A stretch of 62,149 nt of DNA from the NCBI GenBank assembly GCA_011523785.1, contig WTFW01000059.1:1-62149 (forward strand). Reading direction: 5' to 3'. The position numbers and the translations under genes were made by a program. The notes beneath the pieces are model-generated. The model was not told where the DNA came from and made no database searches. It was given only the letters and a program-made list of their open reading frames with translations. The DNA comes from Chloroflexota bacterium. GTDB taxonomy: Bacteria > Chloroflexota > UBA11872. Every line of letters begins with the position of its first letter. Position 1 is the first letter of the stretch. Of the stretch, positions 10,958-20,006 are shown one piece after another.

Positions 10958-12073
10958 CTAGGTCAGGAAGTCCTTGAGCTTGCGGGCGAGGCGGGGGTGG
11001 CGGAGGCGGCGGAGGGCCTGGGACTCGATCTGGCGAATGCGCTCGCGGGTCAAGCCGAACTCCTGGCCGACCTGGTCCAGCGTGCGCGGCGTGTCGTCGT
11101 CGAGACCGTGGCGCATGCGCAGGATCTTCTGCTCGCGCGGGTCCAGCATCTCCAGCACGCCCTCAAGATGCTCGGTGAGCATCTGGGATGTGGCGGCCTC
11201 GACCGGCTCCACGGCGTCGTCGTCGGGGATCAGGTGCCCGATCTCGGTGTCGCCGTCCTCGCCGATGGGCGTTTCGAGCGAAATAGGCAGGCGGGCGGCG
11301 AGCTTGAGCTCGCCGATCTGCTCTTCGCTCATCTCCATCTCGTGGGCGATTTCGTCGTCGGTCGGCTCGCGTCCGAGGCGCAACTGGAGGTCGCGCTGCA
11401 CGCGGTAGGACTTGGTGAGCTTCTCGTGCACATGCACGGGCAGCCGGATGGTGCGGCTCTGCTCGGCGATGGCGCGGGTGACCGCCTGGCGAATCCACCA
11501 GGTGGCGTAGGTGCTGAACTTGTAGCCGCGGCGCCAGTCGAATTTCTCGGCGGCGCGCATCAGGCCGGCGTTGCCTTCCTGCACGAGGTCCAGCAGCGGA
11601 ATGCCGTGGCCGGTGTATTTCTTGGCGACGCTGACCACCAAGCGCAGGTTGGCCGTGATGAGGTGCTCGCGGGCGGACTCGTCGCCGCGCTCGATGCGCT
11701 GCGCCAGGTCGACCTCTTCCTTGGCCGTGAGCAGCGAGATGCGGCCGATCTCGTTGAGGTAGCTGCGAACGGTGTCCTGGCTGGCGGACTCGAGCTCCAG
11801 GTCGCGCTCGCGGCGCGACTGGATGGTGGTGACCTTGGAGGCGTCGCCGCCTTCCGTGTCTTCCGGTTCCTCGTCGCGCAGTTCGATCTCTTCCTCGGCC
11901 AACTGCATGCGGAACCAGGTCTCGAGTTCCGGGGTGATCTGCGCCTCGTCGGGCAGGACTTTCTTGAGTTCGGACTTGTTGAGAAAGCCGGGATCCGAGC
12001 CCAGGGCCACAAGCTCGGCCAGGGCGTTCTCGAGCGTTTCTTCGTTTAGGTGCAGTGCGACTTCAACTGCCAC
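10958..12073 (-). CDS. rpoD: Primary RNA polymerase sigma factor (RpoD/SigA)
   Basis: A 371-residue sigma-70 family protein. After an acidic N-terminal region (1.1-like, residues 1-90) come region 1.2 ('[17 protein letters not shown]'), region 2 with the core-binding and -10-recognition helices ('[17 protein letters not shown]'), region 3, and region 4 with the -35-recognition HTH ('[19 protein letters not shown]'). The complete RpoD box and the length mark it as the housekeeping factor rather than an ECF type. It is monocistronic and convergent with groEL, ending 29 bases past the shared terminator. The usual neighbour dnaG is not upstream. Confidence 0.96.
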   Translation of the reverse strand: MAVEVALHLNEETLENALAELVALGSDPGFLNKSELKKVLPDEAQITPELETWFRMQLAEEEIELRDEEPEDTEGGDASKVTTIQSRRERDLELESASQDTVRSYLNEIGRISLLTAKEEVDLAQRIERGDESAREHLITANLRLVVSVAKKYTGHGIPLLDLVQEGNAGLMRAAEKFDWRRGYKFSTYATWWIRQAVTRAIAEQSRTIRLPVHVHEKLTKSYRVQRDLQLRLGREPTDDEIAHEMEMSEEQIGELKLAARLPISLETPIGEDGDTEIGHLIPDDDAVEPVEAATSQMLTEHLEGVLEMLDPREQKILRMRHGLDDDTPRTLDQVGQEFGLTRERIRQIESQALRRLRHPRLARKLKDFLT

Positions 12074-12499
12074 GGATCATTCACCATCCCCCTGCTGCGG
12101 CAATGCCTGATGAGCTTGCGGCCCGTCAGGTGCCTGGCGCTCCCTGAATCTAACCCTCATCCCCGTCGGACTTCCACCGCGCGAGGCACACACGCACCCG
12201 GCGCGCGGGCTGCGCGTTCCCCGACGGTCTGATGTTGCGCGGCTGCGTCTGCAAAGAGGACAGGGATGGTTCGCCTGTCGAAGCGGTAGGCGCTTGTGCC
12301 GAGAACGCCCGCGCGTCGCATCGTCCGACCCAGCGGTGCGCAAGTCACCGCTTGCTTGAGTATACGCCGATTGGACGGCCAGAGTGCAGGCACGCTCAGA
12401 AGCGTAGATGCAGGGGTGACCCGGCGACTGTCGATTCGCATTGCGAATCGTGTCACTGGCCGCAACAATTAGAGAAATCGGGGCGGTTTCTGGGCGGAA
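12074..12499. other. Intergenic region upstream of rpoD
   Basis: About 425 bases between the divergent rpoD and the small plus-strand gene. It should hold the rpoD promoter, but I see no clear -35/-10 pair. Frames here (for example minus 12157-12468) are Arg/Pro-rich and look non-coding. Confidence 0.5.
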
Positions 12500-12730
12500 A
12501 TGGGCATTGACGCCATGGCCGCGGACACCAAGCCGCTGACTCTGGAAGACCTGCGACGCGAGTTGCGCCACGAACGGAGCGAATCGCGCCGCGAGTTTGA
12601 TCGATGCTTGCAGCATTACGCGACCAAGGCCGACCTTCACGCGCTTGAGACGCGACTGACCATTCGGCTAATCATGTTGCTTGGCGCGCTAGGTGGCGTG
12701 CTGGTTGCCGTCGATCGGCTGTGGGCCTGA
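12500..12730 (+). CDS. Small coiled-coil membrane protein (76 aa)
   Basis: A 76-residue protein with a charged, heptad-like helix (about residues 14-55, including 'TKADLHALETRLTIR') followed by one C-terminal hydrophobic segment ('LIMLLGALGGVLVAV'). The plan resembles short DUF1640-like or phage/plasmid-type tail-anchored coiled-coil proteins, but I cannot name the family. Two starts are possible: the ATG at 12500, or the in-frame ATG at 12515 (MAADTKPLTLEDL). Neither has a strong Shine-Dalgarno site. The function is unknown. Confidence 0.6.
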   Translation: MGIDAMAADTKPLTLEDLRRELRHERSESRREFDRCLQHYATKADLHALETRLTIRLIMLLGALGGVLVAVDRLWA

Positions 12731-12740
12731 GAGCGCCTCG

Positions 12741-12769
12741 ATCGCCGGTGGCCTAACGGAGCCGGCGAT
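12741..12769. terminator. Possible hairpin terminator
   Basis: ATCGCCGG (12741-12748) pairs perfectly with CCGGCGAT (12762-12769) across a 13-base loop, just after the small membrane-protein gene. There is no T tract, so factor-independent termination is uncertain. Confidence 0.35.
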
Positions 12770-12866
12770 GGGTGGGGCCGGCTGAGTTTCGACACCTACG
12801 ACGCGCCTGGATTGTGTTGCGGCGGGGTGGGGGGCTTCCCTAAGCTTTGAGTTCGTTCCGAAGCCC

Positions 12867-13325
12867 ATGGATCGTCGCCACCGCATGTCCCGAGTCCGCC
12901 CGTATGCCCTGCGCCTGATCGCGCTGGTTGCCGCCGCCGTGGTGCTGGCCGGCTGTGAGGTGGGCGCGATGCAGACCGCTATCGACAATCCGACGCCAGA
13001 TCCGGTGACGGCGTTGCAGACGACCTGTACGCCGCCGAGTTGCGAGGAGCTGGCGGTTCAGATTGGCGACTTCGCCATCCTGCCGCCGGTGATTCGGACG
13101 AGCGCGCCGCGCGTGCGATTCGCGATTACGAACATTGGGGCGTATACGCACAGCCTGGAGGTCCGGCTGCCGGGCGGGGTGGTGAACTCGCCGCGGATCG
13201 GGCCGGGACAGACGGGCTACCTGGAAGCCGATATCGAGCCGGGCACGTACGAGGCGCTGGATCCGACGCCGGGGCACGCGGTGCGCGGCGCGCGGGCCAG
13301 CGTGGTAGCGGGGTCCGGGAGCTAG
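12867..13325 (+). CDS. Cupredoxin-like lipoprotein
   Basis: A 152-residue lipoprotein: basic start, hydrophobic stretch, and lipobox LAGC with Cys near residue 30. The mature part (about 70-150) reads as one beta sandwich with 'RFAITNIGAYTHSLEV' and 'GYLEADIEPGTYEAL', the layout of cupredoxin-like domains such as the EfeO N-terminal type. A His is present in the 'THSLEV' strand, but the usual C-terminal Cys/His/Met copper loop is not obvious, so metal binding is open. Its 3' end overlaps that of ctaG by four bases on the opposite strand. Being next to the oxidase genes suggests, but does not show, a role in copper handling for the oxidase. An alternative start is the Met at residue 7. Confidence 0.7.
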   Translation: MDRRHRMSRVRPYALRLIALVAAAVVLAGCEVGAMQTAIDNPTPDPVTALQTTCTPPSCEELAVQIGDFAILPPVIRTSAPRVRFAITNIGAYTHSLEVRLPGGVVNSPRIGPGQTGYLEADIEPGTYEALDPTPGHAVRGARASVVAGSGS

Positions 13326-14113
13326 CCGCCCCTGGGCGCGCGACCGAGCAGTTCCCGTTCGCCCGGCGTCTCCGAGACCCAGCGGAAGAACTTGACGGTG
13401 ATGACCGTCCACAGCAGGGCGGTGCCGCCGAGTTTCATGATGAGTCCGCCGATTCGCTGATCCTCCAGGGCCGAGAGTCCGCCGGGGTCGGCGGCCAGCA
13501 GGTAGGCCGGATAGAGCGGTTCGCCGGCGAAGACGAAGAGCGAGCTCAAGAGTCCCGATGGCAACGTCAGCAGGAACAGATAGAACATCTGGATCGGCAC
13601 GCTGGCGGCGGGGGCGGCCGGCACGCGGCTGACGACGGGCCACCACATCAGCAGGGCCGAGCCCACCATGGTGACGTGCGCCGCGTCGTGCATGATGCGG
13701 TCGTTCAGCGCGCCCTCGTAGAGCGTTGGCAAGTGCCAGCCCCAGAAGACGGCCACGCCGATGAGCCCGGCGACCAGGGGCCGGGTGATCCAGCGGAAGG
13801 CGACGCGCACCATGGGCCGGCGGAGCAGGGGCGTGACCATCCAGGCCGGGATGCCCAACAGCAACAGCGGCGGCGCCATGAAGGTCACCATCAGATGCTG
13901 GATCATGTGGATGCTGAAGAACTCGGCGCTGAGCGTGTCGATCGGCGGATGCAGGGCGGCGAAGACGATGGCCGCGCCAAGCACGAAGAGGCTGATGCGC
14001 CACGGGTCGACGCGGCCGGGACGGTCAGGGTTCCAGGGGCTGACCGCGTAGGCGTAGGCGCCGAGCAGGACCACGACGCCCAGGGTGATTTCAGGGATGA
14101 GGTAGAAGGTCAA
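13322..14113 (-). CDS. ctaG: Caa3-type oxidase assembly protein CtaG
   Basis: A 263-residue polytopic membrane protein of the Caa3_CtaG family (about seven hydrophobic segments). Family landmarks are 'FFSIHMIQHLMVTFMAPPLLLLG' (His-rich second segment; 'SIHMIQHL'), 'VFWGWHLPTLYEGAL' and 'HDAAHVTMVGSALLMWWPV'. In Bacillus-type systems CtaG is needed for formation of active caa3 oxidase, probably through copper centre assembly. It lies 97 bases downstream of ctaF on the same strand and closes the cta cluster. It is unrelated in sequence to the proteobacterial Cox11-type CtaG. Confidence 0.9.
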   Translation of the reverse strand: MTFYLIPEITLGVVVLLGAYAYAVSPWNPDRPGRVDPWRISLFVLGAAIVFAALHPPIDTLSAEFFSIHMIQHLMVTFMAPPLLLLGIPAWMVTPLLRRPMVRVAFRWITRPLVAGLIGVAVFWGWHLPTLYEGALNDRIMHDAAHVTMVGSALLMWWPVVSRVPAAPAASVPIQMFYLFLLTLPSGLLSSLFVFAGEPLYPAYLLAADPGGLSALEDQRIGGLIMKLGGTALLWTVITVKFFRWVSETPGERELLGRAPRGG

Positions 14114-14210
14114 TTCAGCGCCTCCTCACCTGCTCATGTTCGCTGTTCGCGACAACCCGCACGCTCCCGGGCCATTCTCGATCAGCGCGGGCTAGCTCCT
14201 ACCTTCCAGC

Positions 14211-14564
14211 CTAGCCGCCCGTCAGGGAGAAGAAGAGGAAGAGGATCAGCACAATCATGGAGGCGATGCCGAACGGGAACATGAAGAGGGCGGTGAACAG
14301 GCGGTTGTCGTCCCGCAGGTGCATGTAGTAGGCGACGACGCCCGCGCCCTTGGCGAACGAGAGGATCAGCAGGGAGGCCACCACTCCGGGCCTTGTGAAA
14401 GCGTCGGCGATGGCCGGGATACTGGGAATCATGATCTCGACGATGGTGATGACGGTGAGGATGACGCCGACGACGACGTACTTGGCGTAGCCGTGGCGAT
14501 GATGCTCGGCGTCGTGGGCCATGTCCCCGCCGTGGTCCGCGTGCGCGGAGTGGGTATCGCTCAT
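14211..14564 (-). CDS. ctaF: Cytochrome c oxidase subunit IV (prokaryotic type)
   Basis: A 117-residue protein with a His-rich N-terminus (about residues 1-25) and three hydrophobic segments, including 'YVVVGVILTVITIVEIMIPSI' type sequence and 'ASLLILSFAKGAGVVAYYMHL'. The latter matches the COX4_pro family motif where Lys and 'YMHL' lie in the second segment. It is a small accessory subunit of the membrane oxidase. The start ATG overlaps the stop of ctaE by one base (TGATG), so the genes are translationally coupled. Confidence 0.88.
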   Translation of the reverse strand: MSDTHSAHADHGGDMAHDAEHHRHGYAKYVVVGVILTVITIVEIMIPSIPAIADAFTRPGVVASLLILSFAKGAGVVAYYMHLRDDNRLFTALFMFPFGIASMIVLILFLFFSLTGG

Positions 14565-15160
14565 CAGATCAGGTAAATGAGGGTGAAGATGGCGACCCAG
14601 ACCAGGTCCACGAAGTGCCAGTACAGGCCGACCAGCTCAATGCCCCACATGTCCATGCCGGGCTGAAAGCGGCCGCGGAAGGAATAGACCAGGGCGGTGC
14701 CGAGCCAGAGGACGCCGATGGCGACGTGCGCGCCGTGGAAGCCGACCAGGGTGTAGAAGGACGCGCCAAACAGGTTGGTGGAGGGGGTGAGGTCCTTGTG
14801 CGTGACGAATTCGGTGAACTCGTAGACCTGGCCGCCGAGGAAAACCAAGCCCATCAACATCACCATGCCGAGCCAGATGCGGCCCCAGAGCAGCGACCCG
14901 TTTCTGAAGGCGGCCAGCGAGAGCACCATGGCGAGACTGCTGGTCAGCAGCACGAAGGTGGTGAACGAGGTCAGGACCAGGTCCAGGACTTCCTGACCCG
15001 GTCCGCCCAGCGTGTTGTGCTTGTTGATGAGCATGACCAGGATGAGGCTGCCGAAGAACATGGTCTCGGAGCCCAGGAAGGCCCACATGCCGAGCTTGCG
15101 GTTGTCGAGGCCGGTAGAGCTGTGGTGTTCCTCGTGGTGGGCGTGGGCGTCGGCGGTCAT
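14564..15160 (-). CDS. ctaE: Cytochrome c oxidase subunit III
   Basis: A 198-residue, five-segment subunit III of the short bacterial type. Landmarks: 'KLGMWAFLGSETMFFGSLI' in the first membrane segment (with the conserved Glu), 'FYTLVGFHGAHVAIG' and the C-terminal 'GLYWHFVDLVWVAIFTLIYL'. The N-terminus is His-rich (AHAHHEEHHSS), which is common in this family. Its ATG overlaps the ctaD stop by four bases. It stabilises the catalytic core and proton uptake in heme-copper oxidases. Confidence 0.93.
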   Translation of the reverse strand: MTADAHAHHEEHHSSTGLDNRKLGMWAFLGSETMFFGSLILVMLINKHNTLGGPGQEVLDLVLTSFTTFVLLTSSLAMVLSLAAFRNGSLLWGRIWLGMVMLMGLVFLGGQVYEFTEFVTHKDLTPSTNLFGASFYTLVGFHGAHVAIGVLWLGTALVYSFRGRFQPGMDMWGIELVGLYWHFVDLVWVAIFTLIYLI

Positions 15161-16989
15161 CCGGCGGGTTCCTCGATCCAGCCCAGGAGGGAGATGGCGA
15201 AGAGGACCGCGCCCAGGAGGATGAAGGCCTGGTGGAAGATCAGGCCGCAGGCGGCCAGCACCATGCCGGCGGCCATCACAATCGGCCAGTAGGAGGGGTT
15301 GGGCATGTGGATGTCGGGCTCATCGGCTTCGGCGTCGGCTTCGGGGGCCGTGGCCACCGCACCGGTGTGTCCGCCGCCGCGCTTGATGTCCCAGGCCGGG
15401 TAGCGGCTGTCGACGACGGGAATCTCGGCAAAGTTGTAGACGGGCGGCGGCGAGGGAATCGTCCACTCCAGCGTGCCGCCGTCCCAGGGGTCGCCGCCGG
15501 ACGGTTCGCCGTGGCGAATTGAACGCAGGGCGTTGATGATGAAGATCAGGAATGAGAGTCCGATCATCAGGGATCCAACGGTGGACATCATGTTCCAGAG
15601 GTCGAAGCCCATCTCCGCCGCGTAGGTGTGAACGCGGCGGGGCATGCCGTCAATGCCCAGCATGTGCTGCGGAAGGAAGGTCAGGTTGAAGCCGATCAGC
15701 ATCAGCAGCCAGTGCACCTTGCCCCAGCCGTCGTGCATGAAGCGCCCGGTGAATTTGGGGAACCAGTGGTAGATGCCCCCGAACAAGCCAAATACCGTGC
15801 CGCCGAACAGCACGTAGTGCAGGTGAGCGACGACGAAGTAGGTGTCCTGCACCTGCGCGTCAATGGGCGGGGAGCCCAGCATGACGCCGCTGAGCCCGCC
15901 GATGATGAACATGGAGACCATGCCCACGGCGAACAACATGGGCGATTTGAAGCTAATTGAGCCGCCGTACAAGGTGGCAATCCAGTTGAAGATCTTGACT
16001 CCGGTGGGTACGGCGATGGCCATGGTGGAGATTGCGAAGGCGGTGTCGGCGATGGGGCCCAATCCCACCGTGAACATGTGGTGCGTCCAGACGCCGAATC
16101 CGACCAGCGCGATGGCGGCGCCGGAGTAGGCCACAACCGCGTAGCCGAAGAGGGGCTTGCGGGAGTAGGTGGGCAGGATTTCGGAGACGATGCCCATGGC
16201 GGGCAGGATGAGGATGTAGACCTCGGGGTGGCCGAAGAACCAGAACAGGTGCTGCCAGAGCACAGGGTCGCCGCCGCCCTCGGGAATAAAGAAGTTGGTT
16301 TCGATGTAGCGGTCGAAGAGCAGCAGCACGAGGCCGATGGTGATGGCGGGGAAGGCGAAGATGATGAGGAAGGCCGTGATCATGCTCATCCACACGAACA
16401 TGGGCATCCGGTTGAGGGTCATGCCGGGCGCGCGCATGTTGATGATGGTGACGATGAAGTTGATGGAGGCCAGGATGGAGGAGACGCCCAGGATCTGGAG
16501 GCCGAAGGCCCAGAAGTCGATGGCGTGGGTGGCTTCGAAGGCCGTGTCGGTGAGCGGCGCGTAGCCGAACCAGCCGGCGTTGGGCGCCCCGCCAGCCACG
16601 AAGCTGATATTCATGAAGATGCCGCCGAAGAGGTAGATCCAGTAGCTCAGGGCGTTCAGTCGCGGGAAGGCCACGTCGCGGGCGCCGATCATCAGCGGCA
16701 CGAGCAAGTTGAAGAAGGCCGCGCTCAGGGGCATCAGCGCCAGGAACACCATGGTGGTGCCGTGCATGGTGAAGAGCTCGGTGAAGCGTTCGGCCGAGAC
16801 CAGGTCTGACTCGGGCGTGGCCAGTTGCAGGCGCATGAGCAGCGCCTCGAGGCCGCCGAGCATGAAGAAGGCGAGGGAGGTGACCAGGTACAGCACGGCG
16901 ATGCGCTTGTGATCGACCGTGGTGATCCAGCTCCAGGCCGTGCCGGCAAACGTGCGGGTGTCAGGGGCGGTTGCCGTTACCGTCGCCAT
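15157..16989 (-). CDS. ctaD: Cytochrome c oxidase subunit I
   Basis: The 610-residue catalytic subunit. It holds heme a, the heme a3/CuB centre and the proton channels. Visible sites: heme a ligand in 'MHGTTMVF'; 'NLLVPLMIGARDVAFPRLN' near the D-channel; 'FGHPEVYILILP' with the CuB His, the channel Glu and the cross-linked Tyr (A1-type signature); the CuB pair in 'WTHHMF'; 'SYFVV AHLHYVL'-type heme a3/heme a His pair. The C-terminal extension after residue 560 carries one or two extra hydrophobic segments, as in caa3 oxidases where part of subunit III is fused. It is second in the ctaC-D-E-F operon, 48 bases after ctaC. Confidence 0.96.
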   Translation of the reverse strand: MATVTATAPDTRTFAGTAWSWITTVDHKRIAVLYLVTSLAFFMLGGLEALLMRLQLATPESDLVSAERFTELFTMHGTTMVFLALMPLSAAFFNLLVPLMIGARDVAFPRLNALSYWIYLFGGIFMNISFVAGGAPNAGWFGYAPLTDTAFEATHAIDFWAFGLQILGVSSILASINFIVTIINMRAPGMTLNRMPMFVWMSMITAFLIIFAFPAITIGLVLLLFDRYIETNFFIPEGGGDPVLWQHLFWFFGHPEVYILILPAMGIVSEILPTYSRKPLFGYAVVAYSGAAIALVGFGVWTHHMFTVGLGPIADTAFAISTMAIAVPTGVKIFNWIATLYGGSISFKSPMLFAVGMVSMFIIGGLSGVMLGSPPIDAQVQDTYFVVAHLHYVLFGGTVFGLFGGIYHWFPKFTGRFMHDGWGKVHWLLMLIGFNLTFLPQHMLGIDGMPRRVHTYAAEMGFDLWNMMSTVGSLMIGLSFLIFIINALRSIRHGEPSGGDPWDGGTLEWTIPSPPPVYNFAEIPVVDSRYPAWDIKRGGGHTGAVATAPEADAEADEPDIHMPNPSYWPIVMAAGMVLAACGLIFHQAFILLGAVLFAISLLGWIEEPAG

Positions 16990-17037
16990 GTGGTCACCCT
17001 CCGGTTGGCGTCTGAGCGTCGCATCGCGCGCGCATCA

Positions 17038-18129
17038 TCATTTTAGGCCCTGGAGGTAGGCCACCAGCGAGTCGAGCTGCTCGGTGGTCAATTCGGGAAT
17101 CACCATGGTGTTTCCAGGTTTCACGCCCTGCGGATCGCTGAGCCAGGCGCGCATGTTCTCGGGCGTGTTCTCCAGGATTCCGGCGGCGATGTACTTGCGG
17201 CTGCCCATGTGGGTCAGGTCCGGACCCAGGATGCCCGCCGAATCGGTTCCGCGAATCGTGTGACAGGCCACGCAGCCGCCGAGGGTGAGGTTCGCTTCGC
17301 CTTCACTGGCCAGCTCGCTGGCTGGAGCAACGCGGTCGGTCCGTTCATTCTGAAGCCAGGCATTGAACTCGGCCTGCGTCTCAACGACCACGTGAAACTT
17401 CATGAGCGCGTGGGCGGTGCCGCAGAACTCGGCGCATTGGCCGGGAAAGGTGCCGGTGACCTCGGGCTTGATGGTGAATTTGTTCTCGCGGCCCGGCACC
17501 ATGTCCAGCTTTCCGCGCAGGCTGGGGACCCAGAAGCTGTGCAGGACGTCGTTGCTTTCGAGCTGGATCTCCACCTCGCGGTTGACGGGCAAATGCAACT
17601 CGTTGGCGGTCGTCACCCCGAGGTCGGGGTACTGGAACTCGAACCACCACTGGTGGCCGATCGCCCGGACCTTCAGGGCGTCGGGACCGGCGGCGCGGGC
17701 GTTGGAGAAGATGGCGGGGACGGTGAGGACGACGATTACGACGACAAGAATGGCCGGCGCGATGGTCCAGCCGATTTCCAGCGGGGTGTTGCCATGGGTC
17801 TGGGCGGGAATCCCGTCGCCGCTGCGCCGACGGAATCGAATCAGGACGTAGAGCAACGCGCCTTCCACGAGCACAAAGGTCACGACCATTGCCCAGAACA
17901 CGAACATGAGGAGGTCGCGCGCGGTGCGGGCCGCTTCCGTGGTCGGTTCGAGGGTGGTCTGCGGCGTAACACCGCAGGCGGCCAGGGCCAGCACGGCCAC
18001 CGCCAATGCGGGAGCCAGGAGCGTGGCGTAGATGCGGCGGTTGCGGGTCAATGGTGTGCTGCGTCGCCCTTGGATGGGACGGCTCTCGTCCCCGTTTGCG
18101 CGAGTCACGCTTGGCCGGGCTTTGTGCAC
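17038..18129 (-). CDS. ctaC: Cytochrome c oxidase subunit II with fused cytochrome c domain
   Basis: A 363-residue caa3-type subunit II. A lipobox LAAC (Cys52) suggests a lipid anchor, followed by two membrane helices (about 70-150). The CuA domain follows with His in 'NDVLHSFWVPSL', 'GQCAEFCGTAHALM' (CxxxC, His and Met ligands) and the aromatic 'HQWWFEF' electron-entry patch. A C-terminal cytochrome c domain (about 270-363) has the heme motif CVACH and the Met ligand in 'GNTMVIP'. Electrons therefore reach CuA through its own heme c. It is the first gene of the operon. An internal GTG (VTRANGDE, residue 8) could be the true start. Heme A synthesis genes (ctaA/ctaB) are not in the window. Confidence 0.95.
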   Translation of the reverse strand: MHKARPSVTRANGDESRPIQGRRSTPLTRNRRIYATLLAPALAVAVLALAACGVTPQTTLEPTTEAARTARDLLMFVFWAMVVTFVLVEGALLYVLIRFRRRSGDGIPAQTHGNTPLEIGWTIAPAILVVVIVVLTVPAIFSNARAAGPDALKVRAIGHQWWFEFQYPDLGVTTANELHLPVNREVEIQLESNDVLHSFWVPSLRGKLDMVPGRENKFTIKPEVTGTFPGQCAEFCGTAHALMKFHVVVETQAEFNAWLQNERTDRVAPASELASEGEANLTLGGCVACHTIRGTDSAGILGPDLTHMGSRKYIAAGILENTPENMRAWLSDPQGVKPGNTMVIPELTTEQLDSLVAYLQGLK

Positions 18130-18210
18130 CGTTTCACAATCTCGTGGGCGGCGGCTAGCGTAGCACGAGGGCCCGCATTCCCCCGTGTCGAACGGTCGCG
18201 CGGGCGACGG

Positions 18211-19014
18211 TCAGGATGGCGTGGAAACGTCCAGCACGTGAGCGCGCGCGGCGTTGATGGCAGCCACGGTTTCCTCGGCCGGGACGCTCTCCGTGCTGCC
18301 CCAGATGAAGGTAAACATGCCGAAGTAATTTCGCTCATCAAGCATGGCCGTTAGCGCGCGAAAATCCACGGTGCCGTGGCCCGGCGCCTGGTCTTCGGCC
18401 GGCCCCAGGCTATCCGCGTTCTGCATGGCGGGGCTGACGCTCCAGAGGCAGGTGTGACCGACACGGCCATCGGCCGCGTCAGCCACCGCCCGCAGCGTGG
18501 TGCCGGCCAGGCGCGCGTGGGGTGGCGTGAGGCTTAGTTGCACACGCGGGTGTCCGACGTCGTCCAGAAAGCTGGCGATCTCAGAAGGTTCGTCCAGCCA
18601 GGTGCCGATCTGGTTGGCCAGCGCCAGGGTCACCCCCAGGTCCTGGGCCGCCCGGCCCAGCGCCCGCACATCGTCGGCCGCCTCGCGCCGCTCGTACTCA
18701 CGCACGGGCGCGGTACCAATAACCAGCGGGGCGCCGATGGCGGCCGCAAATTCCAGCCGCGCGACCAGGTCGTTGCCAAACGTGGCGTATGCCGAGATCG
18801 ACGAAGGCCGAAGGTTGTGGTCCTCGACGCGAGCCTGCACCTCGGCCGGCGAGTCGCGCATGGGGTCCACGTGCTCGAGCACGCCCGGCGTGGCCCAGAG
18901 GTCCACGTAGGTCAGATCGGTCTGCGCCAGCGACTTGAGCGCGTCGTCCAGAGACAGCGACCGGAACAGCAGGGTGGAGCCCGCGAATCGAGTTGAGATG
19001 TCAAAGACGAACAT
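18211..19014 (-). CDS. Sugar phosphate isomerase/epimerase family protein
   Basis: A 267-residue TIM-barrel protein of the AP-endonuclease-2-like isomerase class. Features: 'LTYVDLWATPGVLEHVDP' near the N-terminus, 'ISAYATFG' after the second strand, 'TLALANQIGTWLDEPSEIASFLDD' in the middle (usual metal-site position), and 'FTFIWGSTESVPAEETVAAINAARAHV' at the end. Several canonical metal-binding Glu/His residues are replaced (for example Asn-Gln where N-H is usual), so its activity is uncertain. It may share a transcript with the upstream recQ and MBL genes. Substrate unknown. Confidence 0.75.
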   Translation of the reverse strand: MFVFDISTRFAGSTLLFRSLSLDDALKSLAQTDLTYVDLWATPGVLEHVDPMRDSPAEVQARVEDHNLRPSSISAYATFGNDLVARLEFAAAIGAPLVIGTAPVREYERREAADDVRALGRAAQDLGVTLALANQIGTWLDEPSEIASFLDDVGHPRVQLSLTPPHARLAGTTLRAVADAADGRVGHTCLWSVSPAMQNADSLGPAEDQAPGHGTVDFRALTAMLDERNYFGMFTFIWGSTESVPAEETVAAINAARAHVLDVSTPS

Positions 19015-19098
19015 GAAGGGCTCGTAGCCGCAGGCAAACCGTCCGTGAAGCGCTCCCCCTATTCTCGCCTATTTGGGGGACATTCGGCTATTCGCGGC

Positions 19099-19941
19099 TC
19101 ACGACGGGAAGAAGGGGTTATTCGCCAGTTCCGCGCCGACGGTCGTGGGTGGCCCGTGGCCAGCGAAGAGCCGGGTGGTTTCGGGCAGCGAGAGAATCTG
19201 CGAACGAACCGCCGCCAGGTGCTCGGCGTAGTGATCCGGACCGAGCGAGGTGCGGCCCAGGGAGCCGGCGAACATAGCGTCACCCACCAGCACCAGGTCG
19301 CGCAGCACCAGCGAACTGTGGCCCGGCGCGTGTCCCGGCGTGCGTCGAGCCTCGACCTCGAATGGTCCGGCCCGGAAGCGCTGGCCGTGATCGTACGTGC
19401 GGATGTCGGCCCGTTGAAGCGACGGCAGGCGGGGTTGTTCGTTGGGATGGATCCAGATGGGGACGTCGAGCGCCTTGTGAATCGCGGGCAACGCGTCGAT
19501 GTGGTCGGCATCGGCGTGGGTCACGAGAACCGCGGCCGCTGTCCACTGCTCCTCGGCCAGCGCACCCAGGATTTGCTCCGGTACGGCGCCGGGATCCACG
19601 ACTACAGCTTGGCCAGTTTCAACGTCCCCAACCACGTACTGGTAGACGCGCATGGGCGGATACGGGATGACCCGGATACGCACGCCGCCGTGGTCCAGCG
19701 GGACCGGGTTGGGCACGTACGCATCCTGGGCAACGGCCCAGAGGCGCTTCGGATTAAGGTTCAGCAGGGCGGCAAGAGCATCGCTCTCGGCTCTTGTCGG
19801 GCTGCGCTCGCAATCCTCCAGCACTCCAAGCTCCCCGGCGGAGATACCGACCTGCCCGGCGACGTTCTCCGCCGAGAGGTTCAGGCCAAAGCGGGCCTTG
19901 CCGATGATGTCACCGAATTCGTCCTCCAGCAGGTCGGTCAT
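19099..19941 (-). CDS. XRE-type HTH fused to a metallo-beta-lactamase-fold hydrolase
   Basis: A 280-residue two-domain protein. Residues about 10-70 form an XRE-like helix-turn-helix ('LSAENVAGQVGISAGELGVLED', then 'RSPTRAESDALAALLNLNP'). Residues about 85-280 are an MBL hydrolase with metal motif 'THADADHID', a further His in 'GHAPGHSS', Asp in 'LVGDAMF' and the final 'FAGHGPPTT', a glyoxalase II-like arrangement. The HTH half may be a regulatory or structural domain rather than a DNA binder. It lies 65 bases downstream of recQ on the same strand. Known glyoxalase II enzymes lack such a domain, so the substrate is open. Confidence 0.85.
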   Translation of the reverse strand: MTDLLEDEFGDIIGKARFGLNLSAENVAGQVGISAGELGVLEDCERSPTRAESDALAALLNLNPKRLWAVAQDAYVPNPVPLDHGGVRIRVIPYPPMRVYQYVVGDVETGQAVVVDPGAVPEQILGALAEEQWTAAAVLVTHADADHIDALPAIHKALDVPIWIHPNEQPRLPSLQRADIRTYDHGQRFRAGPFEVEARRTPGHAPGHSSLVLRDLVLVGDAMFAGSLGRTSLGPDHYAEHLAAVRSQILSLPETTRLFAGHGPPTTVGAELANNPFFPS

Positions 19942-20006
19942 AGCGTCGTCAACCGGGGCGGCGGGGTGTACGCCCTGAGCTTCGCACGAATGCCGGATGC
20001 GGTGCG

